Shown here piece by piece: positions 10,385 to 25,019 of a stretch of DNA of 64,000 nucleotides; positions within the stretch are counted from its first letter, which is position 1, and each line of letters starts with the position of its first letter. The DNA lies in assembly GCA_013399115.1 (NCBI GenBank), contig VXAA01006434.1, positions 5,793-69,792 of the forward strand, in the 5' to 3' direction. The translations under genes were made by a program, and so were the position numbers. The notes under the pieces are model-generated. The model was given only the letters and a program-made list of their open reading frames with translations, did not search any database and was not told the origin of the DNA. Source of the stretch: Anseranas semipalmata. Its lineage: Eukaryota > Chordata > Aves > Anseriformes > Anseranatidae.

Positions 10385-13300
10385 TTACGTATTGTGGCTA
10401 TGGGATCTGTAAGCTACCTTAATCACTGATTCTCAAATAACAATAGTGCCATTAGCTAAAGAAAAAAAATCACATATTTGTAGAAATGTGCACCACAGAG
10501 TTTGCAAAATGAGATGCTCTGTCTAGCTGTCTACCTAAATATGACAGATATATATATACACAAAACACACACATGCTATATATATATGCATATATCAATA
10601 TAAGAAAAGGAGAAAATTCGGTGCTAAACATGAGGTAGAAAAAATGGAATCAGTGCTACTCTGCATCTAATGTATATTTTGCAAACTGGGCTGAGTTAAA
10701 GCAGATATGCCACAGAAACCTTCTCCTAAATGTGCATGCACCAGAACCATGAATCTCTCTCCCTTGTGCTGCATTAACTATGGGCTTTTTTATCACCTAG
10801 CATTTTTTTAAGTCATTTTCATTTTACCTTTCATTAAACATTACAAAATGTGTCTCATCAGAAAGCATTGTTTTTTATGGCAACATTTCAAGCCCAGTAA
10901 CTGAGGAGACTTTATTCTGCATCTGAATATGGTCTCTATTTTTCTTTTAATGAACTATTTTTATAGCACGATTGCATAAACAAATAAGAAAGCGAGTGGG
11001 CAAAGATGCTTAAGGTGCTTTCATAGAAACAAGCTTAATTAATATCCAGCTTTCAAGAGGAGCAATTTGGAATCTGTGTAACTTTTATTTGGAGACATTA
11101 AGAAGAAGCTATAGGGCAATTAGCAAGACCTTAGTTCTGGATAGCTAGTTTGAAGCCTTTTATATCAGTTTGAAATTAAACCTTCCATTAAATACTTCTT
11201 ACATGCAGCTGTTCAAGGAAAGATCATCAAAGTTTTAGCAGGAAGAGAAACCTGGCTATAAAACTCAAGCCAGAAGATGAGTGGTTCACTAAACAGTTTC
11301 AACTGACTCTTGGGAGTTATTAAACCACCAAATCTCTGAGTGTTGGACCTGGGACCTGAGTCTTACCCTTACATAGGTCAGTCATAAAATTACCCAGTTT
11401 TGCAACAACAGCAACAATGAACACACACACACACAAAAAGCTGCAAAGTCTGTCTGTTTAGCTTTAAGCTAGTAATTCTACATACCCTGCTGTGTTTAGG
11501 TGTACTGTCTTTTCAGCAAGTGTCTAGCCTTCCTCATGTGAGCAGCCAGGGTAAGAAGGAAATGGTTTTCAGTTTCTACCATCATTATAATCTTGTCTGA
11601 AATGAGCTCAGTCCCACGGTGACTAACAAAACCTTCTGTGGATTTCTCTTGCATTCCCAACCAGACTGTATGTTAACAGCTCTACAGACCGTATTTATAT
11701 CCTATTTAATTTCTAGTCCAAAGAAACTAGTTTAAAAATGAGGCACTTTCTCTTTGTTTTACAGAATTTCTCTGCTGTCAGAGTCTGATTCAACTGTAAC
11801 ACATTCCTCTCTTTCTTCCCCTCTAAGAAGGGTTTGAGTAACTTTGAGTCCCATTTGTTACATTACGCTATGGTGAGGGACACTCATTAGTACTCAAAAA
11901 GAGTGTCTTTGTGTTGTGGTCCTTAGCTTCTCTCCAAGCGCTGTTCATCACTAAGAACAGTCATTCCACTGAATTATTTGATTCTGTTATACATAAGCTA
12001 CTTCTATGTGGCATCAGAACACCTTTTTTTTTTTTTTTTTGCCAGTAACTAAAAATTTAATTGATCAAATGAAAAATGCTAAAACATTTCAATTATTTGA
12101 AAAGAATAGCCAAAGATGCATATAAAATCTGGGCTGTACCAATCAAATCATGGTGCGTGATAACTTCAAGTATATGACCACATTAGCTTACATAAGAAGA
12201 AAATATTTTCCAGCTTAATTACTGACACTTTTTAACAAACTTGGCAGTCAATCCCATTTTAACAATAACTAACTGCACAGTCATTAATCCTGGAACTTAA
12301 GCCAAATTTAGTCTTCCGTACTGAGGACATCTGTGATTGTCTCCTTCGGAATTTGTTCTCTGTGCATCCTATATAAGTGTACCAGAAAACTTCCAACTCC
12401 AAGTCTTTTGTCTTATTTACTGCACATGAGAAAGCAGGCTTGGAAACCTGTCAACAGAAGTTTAGAGGGAAAATGAAGGGGAAAAATACATTCTAAAAAT
12501 ATTTTTAATTTCTTTTTTTTCACTGAAAAAAAAAAGGAATACAAAAAAAAAAAAAAAAGAATAATCATAGTAGTCTTCATTCATACATGCATAAAAGAGG
12601 AGACAGAAACATGCAGAATGTAGCCAGAGCAAGAAAGCACCTAACAAAGATTTGGTTATACTTAGATGTTGAGGTTTGCTCAGAGCAATGAGTGTCTCCA
12701 TTCTCTGCTCCTTGCAGCTAAAAGAAGCCCTTTCCAAAAATCCTTCTTCTTTGCAAAACTCACACGAATCCTCTCCTGCTTCCAAAGAAACCACCCCCAG
12801 CTCACGGCTCCGTTGAACACAACCCAGGACTTCGGTTAGATATGTCAGCACAAACTGATCTTTATGGATATTTTAGTTCTGAAAAAGAAGAGCATCCTCT
12901 GATTTCACGCTGGTTCACCCTGCCCTCATCACACTTGGCTTAACAGTGAAGCAAAGGAATATTTTTAGGTACTGAGGAAATGAATAGTGAAAGATAGATG
13001 CAAGATTTCCACACTATTCCATCCTGAGTTAATGTCTAACTGCCTCTCAGAAGCCTGCATAGATCAAGGTTTCCCACTTACACTTTGGCTTTTATATCTT
13101 ATATTTACTACAGTATATAGACTTACTGCCACTGAAAGAAGTGCAAGGCATCTAACTTCAAACGGTGCCCTTAAATGGTGCTGACAGTGTACTTTACTTG
13201 CAAAAACCACAAAGCAGAACAAATAAAAAGAGCTGTTGTAAGACTAGCTAAAAGGGTTCAGGTACTTGCCATAATCATTTTGCAGCTGGAGATAAGCCTG

Positions 13301-16300
13301 CAAGAACATTAAAGTTTCAGAGCGAAGATGTGATGTGGAGTTGGACATGTCAAAAGATTAAAAACATTGTTTTGCTTATGCTTTTGGAGAGTAGATTGTT
13401 AGATATGTATAAAGCATCTAAATTCTATCAATATAGAGCTCTGATTCTCTTTTTCAGACTTTCAACAGATTACCGTGCCAAAGTACACTTTCTGTCCAGC
13501 TTCCACTCTTCATCTATCCATCCTGTTTTCTCTGTTTCATCCTCTTCAATATGATCTCTACATCACTTTTGAAAACTCAGCAGTATTATTTCTTTCTTCT
13601 TTTCAAATAACTGGCAAAACGTGTTTCTTCAGTTCTGAAAACCTTTCCCTTTTTTTGTGACAAAAATTCTGCACAAACTGTTTTTGATAAGTGCAAAAGT
13701 ACTGCATAAATCAGTATTCCTTTAATAATTTAATAATTTTAACATTCTTCAAGCAAATGTATGTCTGATGCTCCAGATTATTGTCTCTATGAGATTATAA
13801 TATCAATTGCATTCACATAATTTATCAGTGAAAATTCCTGAAATTAGATAACCCCATGGTAAACATTAAAAAAATCAATAATATGGGGAATTTAAAAAAC
13901 TTATTTTAGATTAATTAGAATTAATAATTTTCAGAAGGTATACACCATTTTAAAGACATTCAGAGCATAATGTTGCAAAATTGGGAACCTGTTTCCAATT
14001 GTGGTATTCTGGGATAAAGTTCTTGGGAAAAGCTGTCTCTGGTCAGGTTCATCCTTATGTTATGTTAAACCTAACATAAGTCATCTTAGTAAAGATGTCC
14101 AGATGTATTATTGCTGTTGGGCCTTGGGTCTTCAGGTACATTCACTTGTAAAGGTAATACATTTCCGTGGTGTCAAGTATTAAAGTAATGAAAAATGTTA
14201 GTATTGTACATGGCCGTAATATGAATGCAGAGAGAAAAATTCTATTGCATAAAGTGTATGTCATTATTCATACAGAACACTGAAGTTATTTCTAGAACAG
14301 GTCAGGCCTACCTTTTTAAATATTTTACTGCATATGTTTGACTAAGTAAAATATTCATGAATATATTTGAGAATAATTGAATCTAATTTAGATTCTAATT
14401 TAGAGCTCTTCTATTCAACAGGTATCACTCTTCGTATTCTGCATAGTAGTGAATAGGAGAACTATTTCTCACTCCGGAAAACATTTCTGAATGTTAAACA
14501 GATTGTACTGAAGAAGTACTACTCATTATTTTCCTATGAATGTATCTTAGGCATCCAAGCAGGATGCAAAAGCCAGGCCACGTGAGCTAACACATATGAT
14601 AAATAGTGATGATTTGAAGTGAACAGTTTGCAAACAGTGCACAGATTGAAAAGTTTTCATCAGCAGTACTTAACAAAATCTTATAAATAACACAGATATT
14701 CATGAAAGTCAGGAAACATTTCTGAATTAAAATGAGACTTAAACACATCAAGGTTTGGGGCTGGTGTCTCTTCCTTCACCAGTTGTATCTCTAACTCAGT
14801 TGAATCTCTTTCTCAAAATGGTGCTTGGAGTGGAAACTAAAAGTAATAAATTCACGCCAAAGGCTGAATTTCTTTTTGTGCATAGTATGTGGGAAGGGAG
14901 AGTGATTGTACAATGCAGGATATCCCCACACTCCACCCACAGTGATGATCTGGTATCTAACGCCACTTTTCTTGTAATGCCAAAAACGTGGCAAAAGTCT
15001 TTCTAAATCCCAACAGAAGGAAACAAATTGGAGGAACAACTAGTATGCACTACAGGACTGGCTTTTCTCAGACTATATGCACTTAGAGGCAATGCCAGGT
15101 GCTAACCATGATTAATACTATTACAACCAGCAATTCTCGGTATGTACAGGGCTCCTCTAATTTAGATCTTATACCAGAAGCCACAGCAACCTAGGGGTGG
15201 CTAGAGTATAAAGAGGTCTTTCTGGGGCACCTTTTGCCCATGAATGAGCCATTTGTGTATTTTCGTGGTTATTTTTATGGGTTACTATTGCTTGAATCAG
15301 ACCACTGAGACTGAACAATAGATGAAAGAATGCAAGCAGCAGCCTGAAAGACTGCAGCACGTGAGCAGGTTCACCCTCATATTTAATTCAGTCCCAACGA
15401 AACAGAAATTTTCAATGTTCTAACCGTCCTAATCTGCCTCCCTAAACTTCGGATACATTTTCATCTGGATAAAGTATTTTCTTATGCAACATCTGACAGA
15501 TTGAAGAGCAAAGTCCCATCTCCAGGTTATTTCTCAAACCCAACCAGCAGGATTTTTTTTGACCTTACATATGATTAACACTACCTTATCACTTGTGAAT
15601 TTCTTCACAAAGGCAGCCAACCAACTCTAGAAAAGATCAAAGTTTTAATCAATGTACATGATTTGCCTAAGGCAGCTGCAGGAGTCAGTGTCGAAGATGG
15701 GATAAGAGCAAGGAAGCATATCTGTGAAAAAATTATTAGATTTTTTAACATAAATTTGCCATAAAAATTATCTCAGCACTCAACAAGAAACTTTGAATGG
15801 ATTAATTTCTCTGCAGTTTGGGGCACAAACAGTACAAAAAGGTTGCCATAGAATTGTCTTAATGCTTTCTATAGACCTGGTTGTGCTCCTCTCTCTCTGC
15901 ATGTGAGTATGTTTATTTGCCTCAGGGTTTTTTTCTATTGCTGTTCACTTCATGTTCTTGAGGCTTTGGATTGAATCATTATTTATGAGACATTCCTCAA
16001 TTTAAAATGAAAATTTGTAGAGCAAATCATACACTTAGATGAATACCTCCTGCTTTCAGAAACACCTTCAAAATATATATAATATATATAAAAATTTCCA
16101 GATGGTGAGAATTAACCTGGCCTCTGCTAAACTGGTTAATTTAAAATGCATAAAACATTCCAGGAGCTCAGGAGAGAGCAAGCTAATGAAAATGATGTTA
16201 TATGCTCAGCTTCATTCTTCATCAATATTTATTTACTTTCTCTAACCCACCTCCTATGACTTAAAGACTTTTAAAAGTCTTTTTCATTTCAAAGAGGACT

Positions 16301-19300
16301 CTGAACCACACTCCTACTCCAAATGAGAGCCTACACCTCTATTCCCTGCATCTACCTCCAGAGTGCAAAAGTTGTGTGCACCACTGCCCTTCAGTGCACG
16401 GAAGCAAGTCTGTGAAATGTCTGCTGGAGACCTTCTAATAATACCAATTTTTCTAGTACAAAGTGGCTGGGACAAATCAAATCTTCATTTATGGTGCCAA
16501 AGGATCCATCAGGAACTGTTTCTTTAATTTTGTTGCTATGGCAATACCTTAGCTTCTGCCCCTGAACTAGCAGACTTCATGCTGCAATCATTTCTTGTGT
16601 ATGTGGAGGCTTCAGATCTTCAACACCAGCAATCTGCCTAGACCTGTCCCCATCCTCTTCTTGCTTGGCTGGGGCATAGCCACTTTGGTCTCTGTGTCTG
16701 TTTTGAAACAAGGCATCCTTTAGGCTGAGAAAGATGCATTGATACAGCTGCAATCGTGCTGTGATTGCTGATGCTGTTTCAGGTTAGCTTAACTTAATTT
16801 TCCATTTTTGCCACTGCAAGCACTGTAGTGCTTTATGTGAAAAGAGGTCCATGCCTTTATGATGATGATCAGATCCCTAGAGCCTTTATGATGAGTTGCA
16901 GTTCAATGACTGGCTTATTTTTTTCATGTCAATGCCACAGGTCTTTAGGGTCCTGGGTGAGACTCCTTCTGTGAGAGTTTCCCTTCGAACAGCACAATTC
17001 AGAAGAGAAGTTCTTACATGCTTTGTCCCATAGGGGTCGTGGCATTTACTGGACTGAAGCTTCGGTTTGTTTCCCCACACAGTTGCATGAGGGCTGGCAT
17101 CTGCCAATGGGGATTGTGCCCAAACCCCACCTTGGTCTTAATGCTTCCCGTGGGCTGAATCCAGGCTTTCAGATATGTCAAGCTGGTAGAAAACACTAAG
17201 CACAAGGGCTTAAGTGGGACTGAGACCATCTGAATCAGACTGGTGCCTTTCCAGACACATGTTGAGTGTCCAGTGTCTCTTGTTTCCCAACCCAGTGCCC
17301 AGGGAGGAACTGAGCACCCAGAGTCTTCTGTTCTGCACTCTTCTGGGTGCACATCACAAACTCCCTAAACTGAGAAACCTGGAGCATAAGTCATGCTCCA
17401 AGCAGGGTACCTGCCCAAAGAGATATAAGTTTTGCCAAGAAGTAATCAAATAACCACTTGAGTCCCTAAAAAGTCCTTTCCCTTCTATTTTGCTTACATT
17501 ACACTCCATTTATCTGGTGTTTGCAGCTTCAGAATTGCAAAAACTGTCTTGTCCTGGAAGACACTTTCCCTGCAGCGTGAAATCTTAGGCTCCGAAAACA
17601 ATTTGTAGATCTTTCCCCACTTTAATGTGGAATGTTAAAGTTTGTCACCATTATCAGAGGATTTATTAATTGACTTTTCTGACAAGGTTACCTAGTGGTT
17701 ACAGCCACCTTGTAATTAAGGTGTCAGTTCTTACACCATGGAGAGTAATCATAGACCCTTTTGAATGTGTGTTTCTGAATGAAGAAGGACAGTTTGACAG
17801 ACCTTCACTCCAAGTAGCTTCAGGTTTATGAAAGGAGAGGTCGTCCAGAATCTGTCAAGGAACCAGCTGAACTTAAAGTTCTGGGATGCTGTCACTGTGA
17901 ATTAACCAAGTTGTCTTGAGCAAAATCACACCATTTCCAGCAATGTCTTTCATGGAGAAGAAAATAGAGACATTTCAACCCTGAAATAAATTGCAAAACT
18001 TTCCCTTGTATCATGCGTAAGCTTGCTGGTTCTAAGTTTTTCATCGTCTGTCCATCATCAGAGGCAACTTAAAAAAAAAAAGGTTTTTTCTCACTAAAAC
18101 ATAAGTTCTTTCCATTATTAAAATATTAAATATTTAACTGATGACTGAAAAAAAAGACTAATTTCTCACATACCAGCTGCTGCACCGCAACCTCTTTAAA
18201 CTGTTTGAAATATGTCAAGAAAAAAAAATGAAAGAGAGGAAATTTAAAATACTTTGAGTGAAAAAGTCAAATGACTTCTCTTCTAGGAAAACTCCACGTT
18301 ATTCCTCTCACATTCACAGACATACTTCAGAGGGCAGTCTTCTGTTTAAAGAGCCGCTTGCTAGCACCAGCAATCTCTCAAGGCAAGAAAAAAACAACTC
18401 ACTCTGGGATTTTGGGTCAAGAGATAGAAATTATTTTTAAAATAGATTCCTGGGAGCTCTTTTGATGAACAGAAAGGAGATGAAGGCAAAAAAAAAAAAA
18501 AAAAAGTAAAAGAGAAGCCATGCAAACTTTTGTCTGGTCCTCTGTCATGCACCTGTGCCTCAGCTTGGCCTGGTATCTGACTGCCATGCCTTGATGATGC
18601 CACTCCTGCTGGCACCAGGCTGTTTGGGTCTGGGTAACTTTCCAAGCAGATTGTGCTAGTTTTGTCTGTGATTTGGTTTAATTCCAAAGCCAGATGAGGC
18701 AGAGCCTGGAAACTGTAAGACATTTGTGAGATGGAGCCCTTCATGGATTTTCTTTCAGGCTCCTAAGGCTGGTCACAACTGCATTAACCCCCCTCTGTCT
18801 GTGCTGTTTCTTGACTAGGTCCAGAGCCCCTGAGGGATGCTTTGCTCATTCAAGGAGAAGGAAATGACTTCTTTTCTCCCAGCTAGGGCTCACAGGGCTT
18901 CAGGCAATATTTAAAAGCAGAAGAATGTCCACTTGGGCTGAATTCCTCACATGCCTTTTGAAAGTCCAAATAGCACCTTGCTGTACCCATGGTGTCTTCA
19001 AGATCCCCACAAAATACAACTGTCTCAGCTATTCACATTGCTGTGGTTGTACAGGAGTAAAAGTCCTCAAGAGGGATTGAAATAGCTGCTGCTGCTGCTA
19101 TCATTGCAAAGCTGCAGGTGCAGGAGGAATTCACAAGTGCCCTTCCAGATCAGAGCTGCTGTGCCCTGCCTCACTACCCTTTACCACTGAGAAGTTAGAC
19201 TCTATAACCTGCTCCACAACTCTTTTTTTCTAGGAAAACATCACTGACCGTATTCCTAGATGGGGCATCTCACTGGTGCCCCAGATGTCATTTTTATGAT

Positions 19301-22300
19301 ATGGAAGTGGTGTGATGGAGCAAGAACAAAAAAGCTGGGCTATTGATAAGACAATTTTCTTCTTCCAAAGATGAAGCCTAGTGAGCACTTCTGCAGTTAC
19401 CAGTGGGAGAGCTTTTCCTCCAGCTTTCTAAAAAAATGTGATATACTGGAGTCTGCAGCTTCCTTCACGCTGCTTTACATTTTCCTTCCAGCCCTGTAAA
19501 ATGAGCCATTTATTCTCTAAGAGCATCAAATTTATTTTTTTTTAATAATCAAATTACCAGCAAAATTAGATGTGACAGGTCCATTTCCAACCCTTTTAAG
19601 GATACTCCCATTTCACCATCCACAGTTGCCTTCCTTTATCACTTTCTCCCTTGTGCCTTGGCTCTGACACCTATGAGCCCCAAAGGTTTTATTTATGTTA
19701 ATTAACAAGGAAGTTTCCTTCCAAGTGAATAGCCAGATTATCTGACTCTTGATTTAATGGCAGAGTCAGCTTTATATACCGTGATTTATCGTTGATAAAT
19801 ATGGAACGAGAAAACTGGCTTTCTGAAGTGCTCAGGCATCTAGCAAGACCACTCCAGGCTGGGGTATTTGAGCTCTGGCTGATGTCCAGACTTGAAGCAG
19901 ATACTGCAGTTTTGCTGCTGCCCGTTTACTTTTTCCATTCATTTACAGATTTCCTCTGCAGCCCAAGCTCCCTGCACACTCCTGGAATTATGATTTCTCT
20001 CTTCATGGCATTACTCACTCTTTATCTCTGGGCAGCAATTTTAGGATGCAGCTTGCCCCAGAGACACTATGCAAAATGAAGTTGTGCTGTAGGTGGTGCA
20101 GTGTGTTTGGAACAAAGGTGGAATGAGGAGAGCTTGACAAAGTTACTTACACTGGATTTTACAGAAGCAGATTTTACAGATTTAGCAAAGCTTGCCTCTC
20201 TTGTGGCCCAGGGTATTTGCTGGAGAAGTGTGCTACTTGCATGCAAGCTCCAGAGGATTAGAGGTAGGAGGAGGATCTGAACAGTCAAATGGGAGGCTCA
20301 GAAGCAGGTTGAAAGCTGAAGATACAAATTTAAGGTCTCCACAAAAACTCAACACTTGCAAACCTGGGGACTGCAATTAAGTCAGCACACACAGTTACTC
20401 ATCCATTAGTCACTCACTGGCTTCCCCAAATACGTCATGGTTGGAAGTCTACTTCTACTACACGCTATGGCTAAAACTACACGCTATGGCTGTCTGGTGA
20501 TGATTTTTCTGCTGCTTTCTCCAGCTCAGCCATGTTAAACAACTCACCACTGGCACCCTGTTCAGGTAAGGGTCTTTATTTAGTTGGATCCATTTTTAGG
20601 ACATAAACCCCTTCTTACTGGCTGATGTCTGTAACCCTGACATTTCTTTCCAATTCCTCCAGGTCCCCAGCGTAGCCTCTTGCTAGCCCTGAACAACAGC
20701 TTATTGAGTCATCTCTAGAAACTGCATCAATTAACATCAACAATTGAAAGTAAAGGCCTAGCAATTGGGTAGAAATATTCTGAATGCCAGTGTACATAAC
20801 AACATGTGTGCTCACTTCCCTCATCTTCCACCCCAGGATCAAAGATGTCTTGATGAACCTCCAGCACAGCATGAGAACTTGGTAGCAGGGTCCTCTGGTA
20901 ATGAACAGTGGTCAGAGATCTGGTACATTCACAGCTGCTTTACATGATGCTGTTACATACATGCTGTGTCATTACTCCATTTTTCTTCATCCATTCCCTC
21001 ATACATACATGGGAAGTTCTCTGAGGAACAGTTTCTTTGCTCTACAGGAGCCATCGCTGGTGTTGGGGAAAAAAAGAGCATAGTAAGTATTTATCAGAGA
21101 AGGAGGGCTGCAAGAATACAGTATGCACCTAGGAAATTCCAGCATACACATCTGCAATGCGTATCTGGAATGGCTGGAAAAGATAAAATATCAGAGATTT
21201 GGTGATCCTGAACTTTGCTTGCTTAACTAACAGCCAACATTACTTTCATCCATAACATCTGCCTAGCAACAACAGAGCTTCCAGCTTCTCCTAGTGGTAA
21301 ATCTCAGTGCAAGCTGTGCTTCTGTGGGTATCTCACAGAAAGGTCATCGCCAGTGGACACATAATGGGCATTAGCGATTCTGAGCATTTTACCAACCTCT
21401 CTTAGAAGTGCTGCATAAGTCAAACAATGACCTGTTTTGCTGTGCTGTGCCCCTACATGAGAAGAGCATCAACAAACTGGAGCATCAGTGCCTGGAATAA
21501 CAGAATACCTTTTTAATGATTTATGATACCAGCTAGGAAACTTGCTAGCCAGATGGATCTGCAACTGAACGAACCAAGGCTGACCTGAGGCTACAGAATC
21601 TATATCAGCACACTGCAGAGGTTTTACTGGAGATTGATTGTGTTATCTCATTGCCACATAATCACCAGGTTAATTTCAAGACTTTTTTTTTTTTAATTAT
21701 TATAATTTAATCCAAACACTGTCTGTTCTCACCTACTGCTGATATATCAGCTTTCAGGGTTCAAATCTTTTAATAAATTGCTACAAGATACTAAACTTTA
21801 TTATGTATTTTGGCTTCTGAGAACAGTGGGTAAAATTTGCAAAGTCATGGCAGACAGATAGCAGATTGAAAAGACAGAGGAGGGACAATCTCCCTCTAAC
21901 CAATCAGAATTGTACCCACAGCTTAGAAGATAATCGGGTGATTTCAAAGTTGCTGTACCAATAGCTAACAGAGGAAGATCAATTTGTGTTTATTTATTCC
22001 GTGTAGTTATCTTGTAATAGAATATTAACTGGACTCTTTCTTGCAAAGCATACCTCTTACAAACAATTTTGTGTATAGGAAGAAAGAATCAAGTTAAAAA
22101 ATACCCATTTTTTCTTCTTTATTTTAACATCTGAAGCAGTATATGAAGACAACTTGTTATAAAAGACTTTCTCTAAGGTTGTATGTATGTGCTAAAGGGC
22201 TCATATCCTTCCTCATCTGTGTGTTACATTACAAATATGATGCTTTTTCTGCTCATGACATCCTTCAAATAAACTGTTTTATTTCAGCATTACTCTGTTT

Positions 22301-22711
22301 ACTCTTACTCTGTTTATAAATGATACACTTTCAGGTCTATGCAATGAAAATTTCAAATGAGTAAGTATGAAATGATGAATATGATACATTTGTCTGACTT
22401 TCTGGGCAAACATCCTGCTTTATTCACAAATTCTATTTTTCTTTAACAAATATGGCCATCGAAATGAAGTCCCTCTTAATCATTACTCTCAAGTCATGTG
22501 TATTATTAGACTGTGCTTTCAGGTAAAGTGAGATTAACTGGAAAATTTGCAATCAGTTCTGCTGCAAATTTCAGGATGCAGGATTGTGGATACTTCTATC
22601 TAGTAATCACTGGATCACAAGATGTCACATCCTCTTGAGGAGACAAAGGCTAAGCTGCTTTGCTTCTGGTGAATTATGCCACATTACCAAATTTTCAGCA
22701 ACTTCAGCAGT
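10385..22711. other. 12 kb of unique AT-rich sequence without a supported gene
   Basis: I see no convincing exon, RNA gene or large repeat. Simple tracts include a TA/CA-rich stretch (10547-10598), T17 (12024-12040), A runs (12526-12535 and 12543-12558), an AT palindromic run near 16070-16093 and A18 (18488-18505). A 16-bp sequence is repeated with a 19-bp period at 20457-20491. The 129-codon minus frame at 12462-12851 and the 127-codon minus frame at 18361-18744 overlap poly-A/T tracts and look random. Confidence 0.4.
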
Positions 22712-23074
22712 TTCTGACTTTAGATATGCAATTTTCATCTACTAAAACTCTCTCCAACATGGAAATCCTCACCGAGTAGGATTTCCTCCTACTTGATTTC
22801 CAATCCCTAAAGTCCATCTAAGCTGTCCCTACCAAAGTCAGTTTTAATTAGTGAACCAAAGATTGAACACTTTCATTAACGTTCATTAACACTTTCATTA
22901 ACTTCTGACTTTAGATATGCAATTTTCATCTACTAAAACTCTCTCCAACATGGAAATCCTCACCGAGTAGGATTTCCTCCTACTTGATTTCCAATCCCTA
23001 AAGTCCATCTAAGCTGTCCCTACCAAAGTCAGTTTTAATTAGTGAACCAAAGATTGAACACTTTCATTAACGTT
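22712..23074. repeat. Perfect 172-bp direct duplication with 191-bp period
   Basis: Copy 1 is 22712-22883 and copy 2 is 22903-23074. I compared them base by base and found no difference over 172 bp. The 19-bp link (22884-22902) is made of smaller 'cactttcattaac' pieces that also end each copy, which suggests slippage or microhomology at the junction. No coding sequence or transposon is evident inside the unit. Confidence 0.93.
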
Positions 23075-24961
23075 GTAGAAGAGGAAGAAAATGTCATATT
23101 AATTCAATGGATTGATGATAATAGAGTGGAAGACGACACACCCAAAGGGGAAGGAGAATTCAATGCCAAGAAAGACAAAGAAGTTATTTATCTTCATCAA
23201 AATTATCCCTATTTTCCTTTCCCTAATCCTTTTCTGTCTTCTGTATCTCTGAGTTTGATTTTCTAATTTGATAGCTCCTTATTAAGCATACTTCACACTT
23301 CATATTTTAATTTAAAATACAATATTTACGATTCTAAACCTTAAGTCTGGATTCAGCATAGGCTTTGTCGAGGACAGCAAAGCCAAAGGCATGGTATTCC
23401 ACACAACCAACTAACCTCTCGAAGAGGGAGGTTAAAGTGCATATTCCTACAATATGGTAAAACCACTTGTCTTATTTTACTCCATCTTTTATGCAGGTGC
23501 AAGAAGATATAAGGCCTATATAGAAAACATGGTCCCAACTCAAAACTTCGAGAGTTGAAAACAAAGTTTTTGGAGCTTGTCTTTTCTCTCCATATCATGA
23601 ACTCATTCATACCAGTTTAAACCAGATGTAATGTGCTATCACGGTTGGTTTTAGTTTTCCACATGGACCCTGCAGTGAGGAAGATTATGCTGCAAACTGA
23701 AGAACAATGAAGAATGAAGACCAATATATTTTGCATATCACATGAAGATACAACCATACTTCCCCATCCACACACACTTAGAATGAAAAAGTACATGTAA
23801 AATACCATTTCTACTATATTAATTCCTGCCTGTATTGCTGTTTCAACATAAGGTTTCTTCACATCTTTATCACAATTGCTTCTTTTCTATTAAGCCAAAG
23901 AGAATAAAATAAATTAACTCCTTACTCTCCAAGAGAGGGCATCTTTGAAGACCTTCTACACAACTGTGTACAGGAGAGGAGGATGAAAAGAGTATTTGAA
24001 ATATAAATGGGTGTACAAGAGCTGATCAGGATTTTCTTAATGATAGCTTTGCACAGTTAATATTCAATAAGGTTTCCCAGGTCTCAGCTGTGAGTCAATG
24101 AGTAAACACAAACACATCATATCAGAGTACAAGTGAGACAAAAGGGGAACATTACCGATAACTGATTGCTTGGTGGATAGGAAATTCACTGTAACTGTGT
24201 ATGAAGCTGCAATTTACTGCTGTATCCAAGTTGGTATTCCAAGTTGCATCTCTCTCTCTCCTTTGCTCATTTGAGAAAAAATTATAAAAGACTAGTTTGC
24301 AAGAGACTAGTGGAAACAAAGCCAAGAGATCCCTGACACATTATGAAGCATGATTTTTATTTTACTATCAGTCTTTTATTTTCCACTTCCCCTCCCCTCA
24401 TTACAATACATGAGTTTCAAAGGGGTCTTTGAGGCAATGTATCTATGAAACTACCTCAAGAGAGGAACACATGATAAAAAACAGTGCCTCAAATGCCTCA
24501 CTCCAAGTTTATGTTAATAGCTATTAGCGTAGGGATAAGCAAGTTTGCCATTCATCTCTTTGAAAAGTTCCTTTTCATGTCAAAAGTAGAGCACCTTGGT
24601 GCGACACTAGTAACTATTTCACAAATCCAACAAACAACCACAACAACAACCTTATGATGCTGTTCCATTTCTTCTTCCTGTCCATCCCTGCTTGGGGTAG
24701 TTGGAGTTGCTATCTGGTAGCAGTGGCACTAAATATTCCAGAGGAGCCCCAGTACTTTCACAGGATCTCCAGAGATCTTCCCTTTCATGATTAGCTTAGA
24801 CTCCCCAGCAGCTCCTCATGGGATTATATCCATGTGTCTTTCTTCATTAAAAGATGCTATATAATTTGATAGTTTGAAAGATCCTTCCATTGATCCCAGA
24901 TACTCCTTGCTTATTCAATTTCCTGCTCAACACCATGACCATGGTTTGTGTGTTCTATCAG
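23075..24961. other. Unique sequence, no supported gene
   Basis: AT-rich. A short acidic open frame follows the duplication (about 23072-23193), but it has no clear donor site. Nothing else stands out. Confidence 0.4.
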
Positions 24962-25019
24962 ACTTCTTCTAATGAGATGCCTAAAGATTTGTTGGCCCCT
25001 GCAGCAATCCCAGCTGGAG
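24962..25019 (+). CDS. Candidate exon 1 of an unrecognised plus-strand gene
   Basis: A 58-nt open segment lies between an acceptor-like 'gtgtgttctatcag' and a strong donor 'ggag|gtaagt'. It reads TSSNEMPKDLLAPAAIPAG and leaves one base (g). The next candidate exon at 33281 starts with two bases (at), so the split codon would be gat (Asp) and the frame stays open. I do not recognise the peptide; it is small, Ala/Pro-rich and without a motif. The acceptor tract is weak, and a start codon or upstream exon would have to lie further left. It could also be a chance match. Support comes from the donor and the phase agreement only. Confidence 0.28.
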
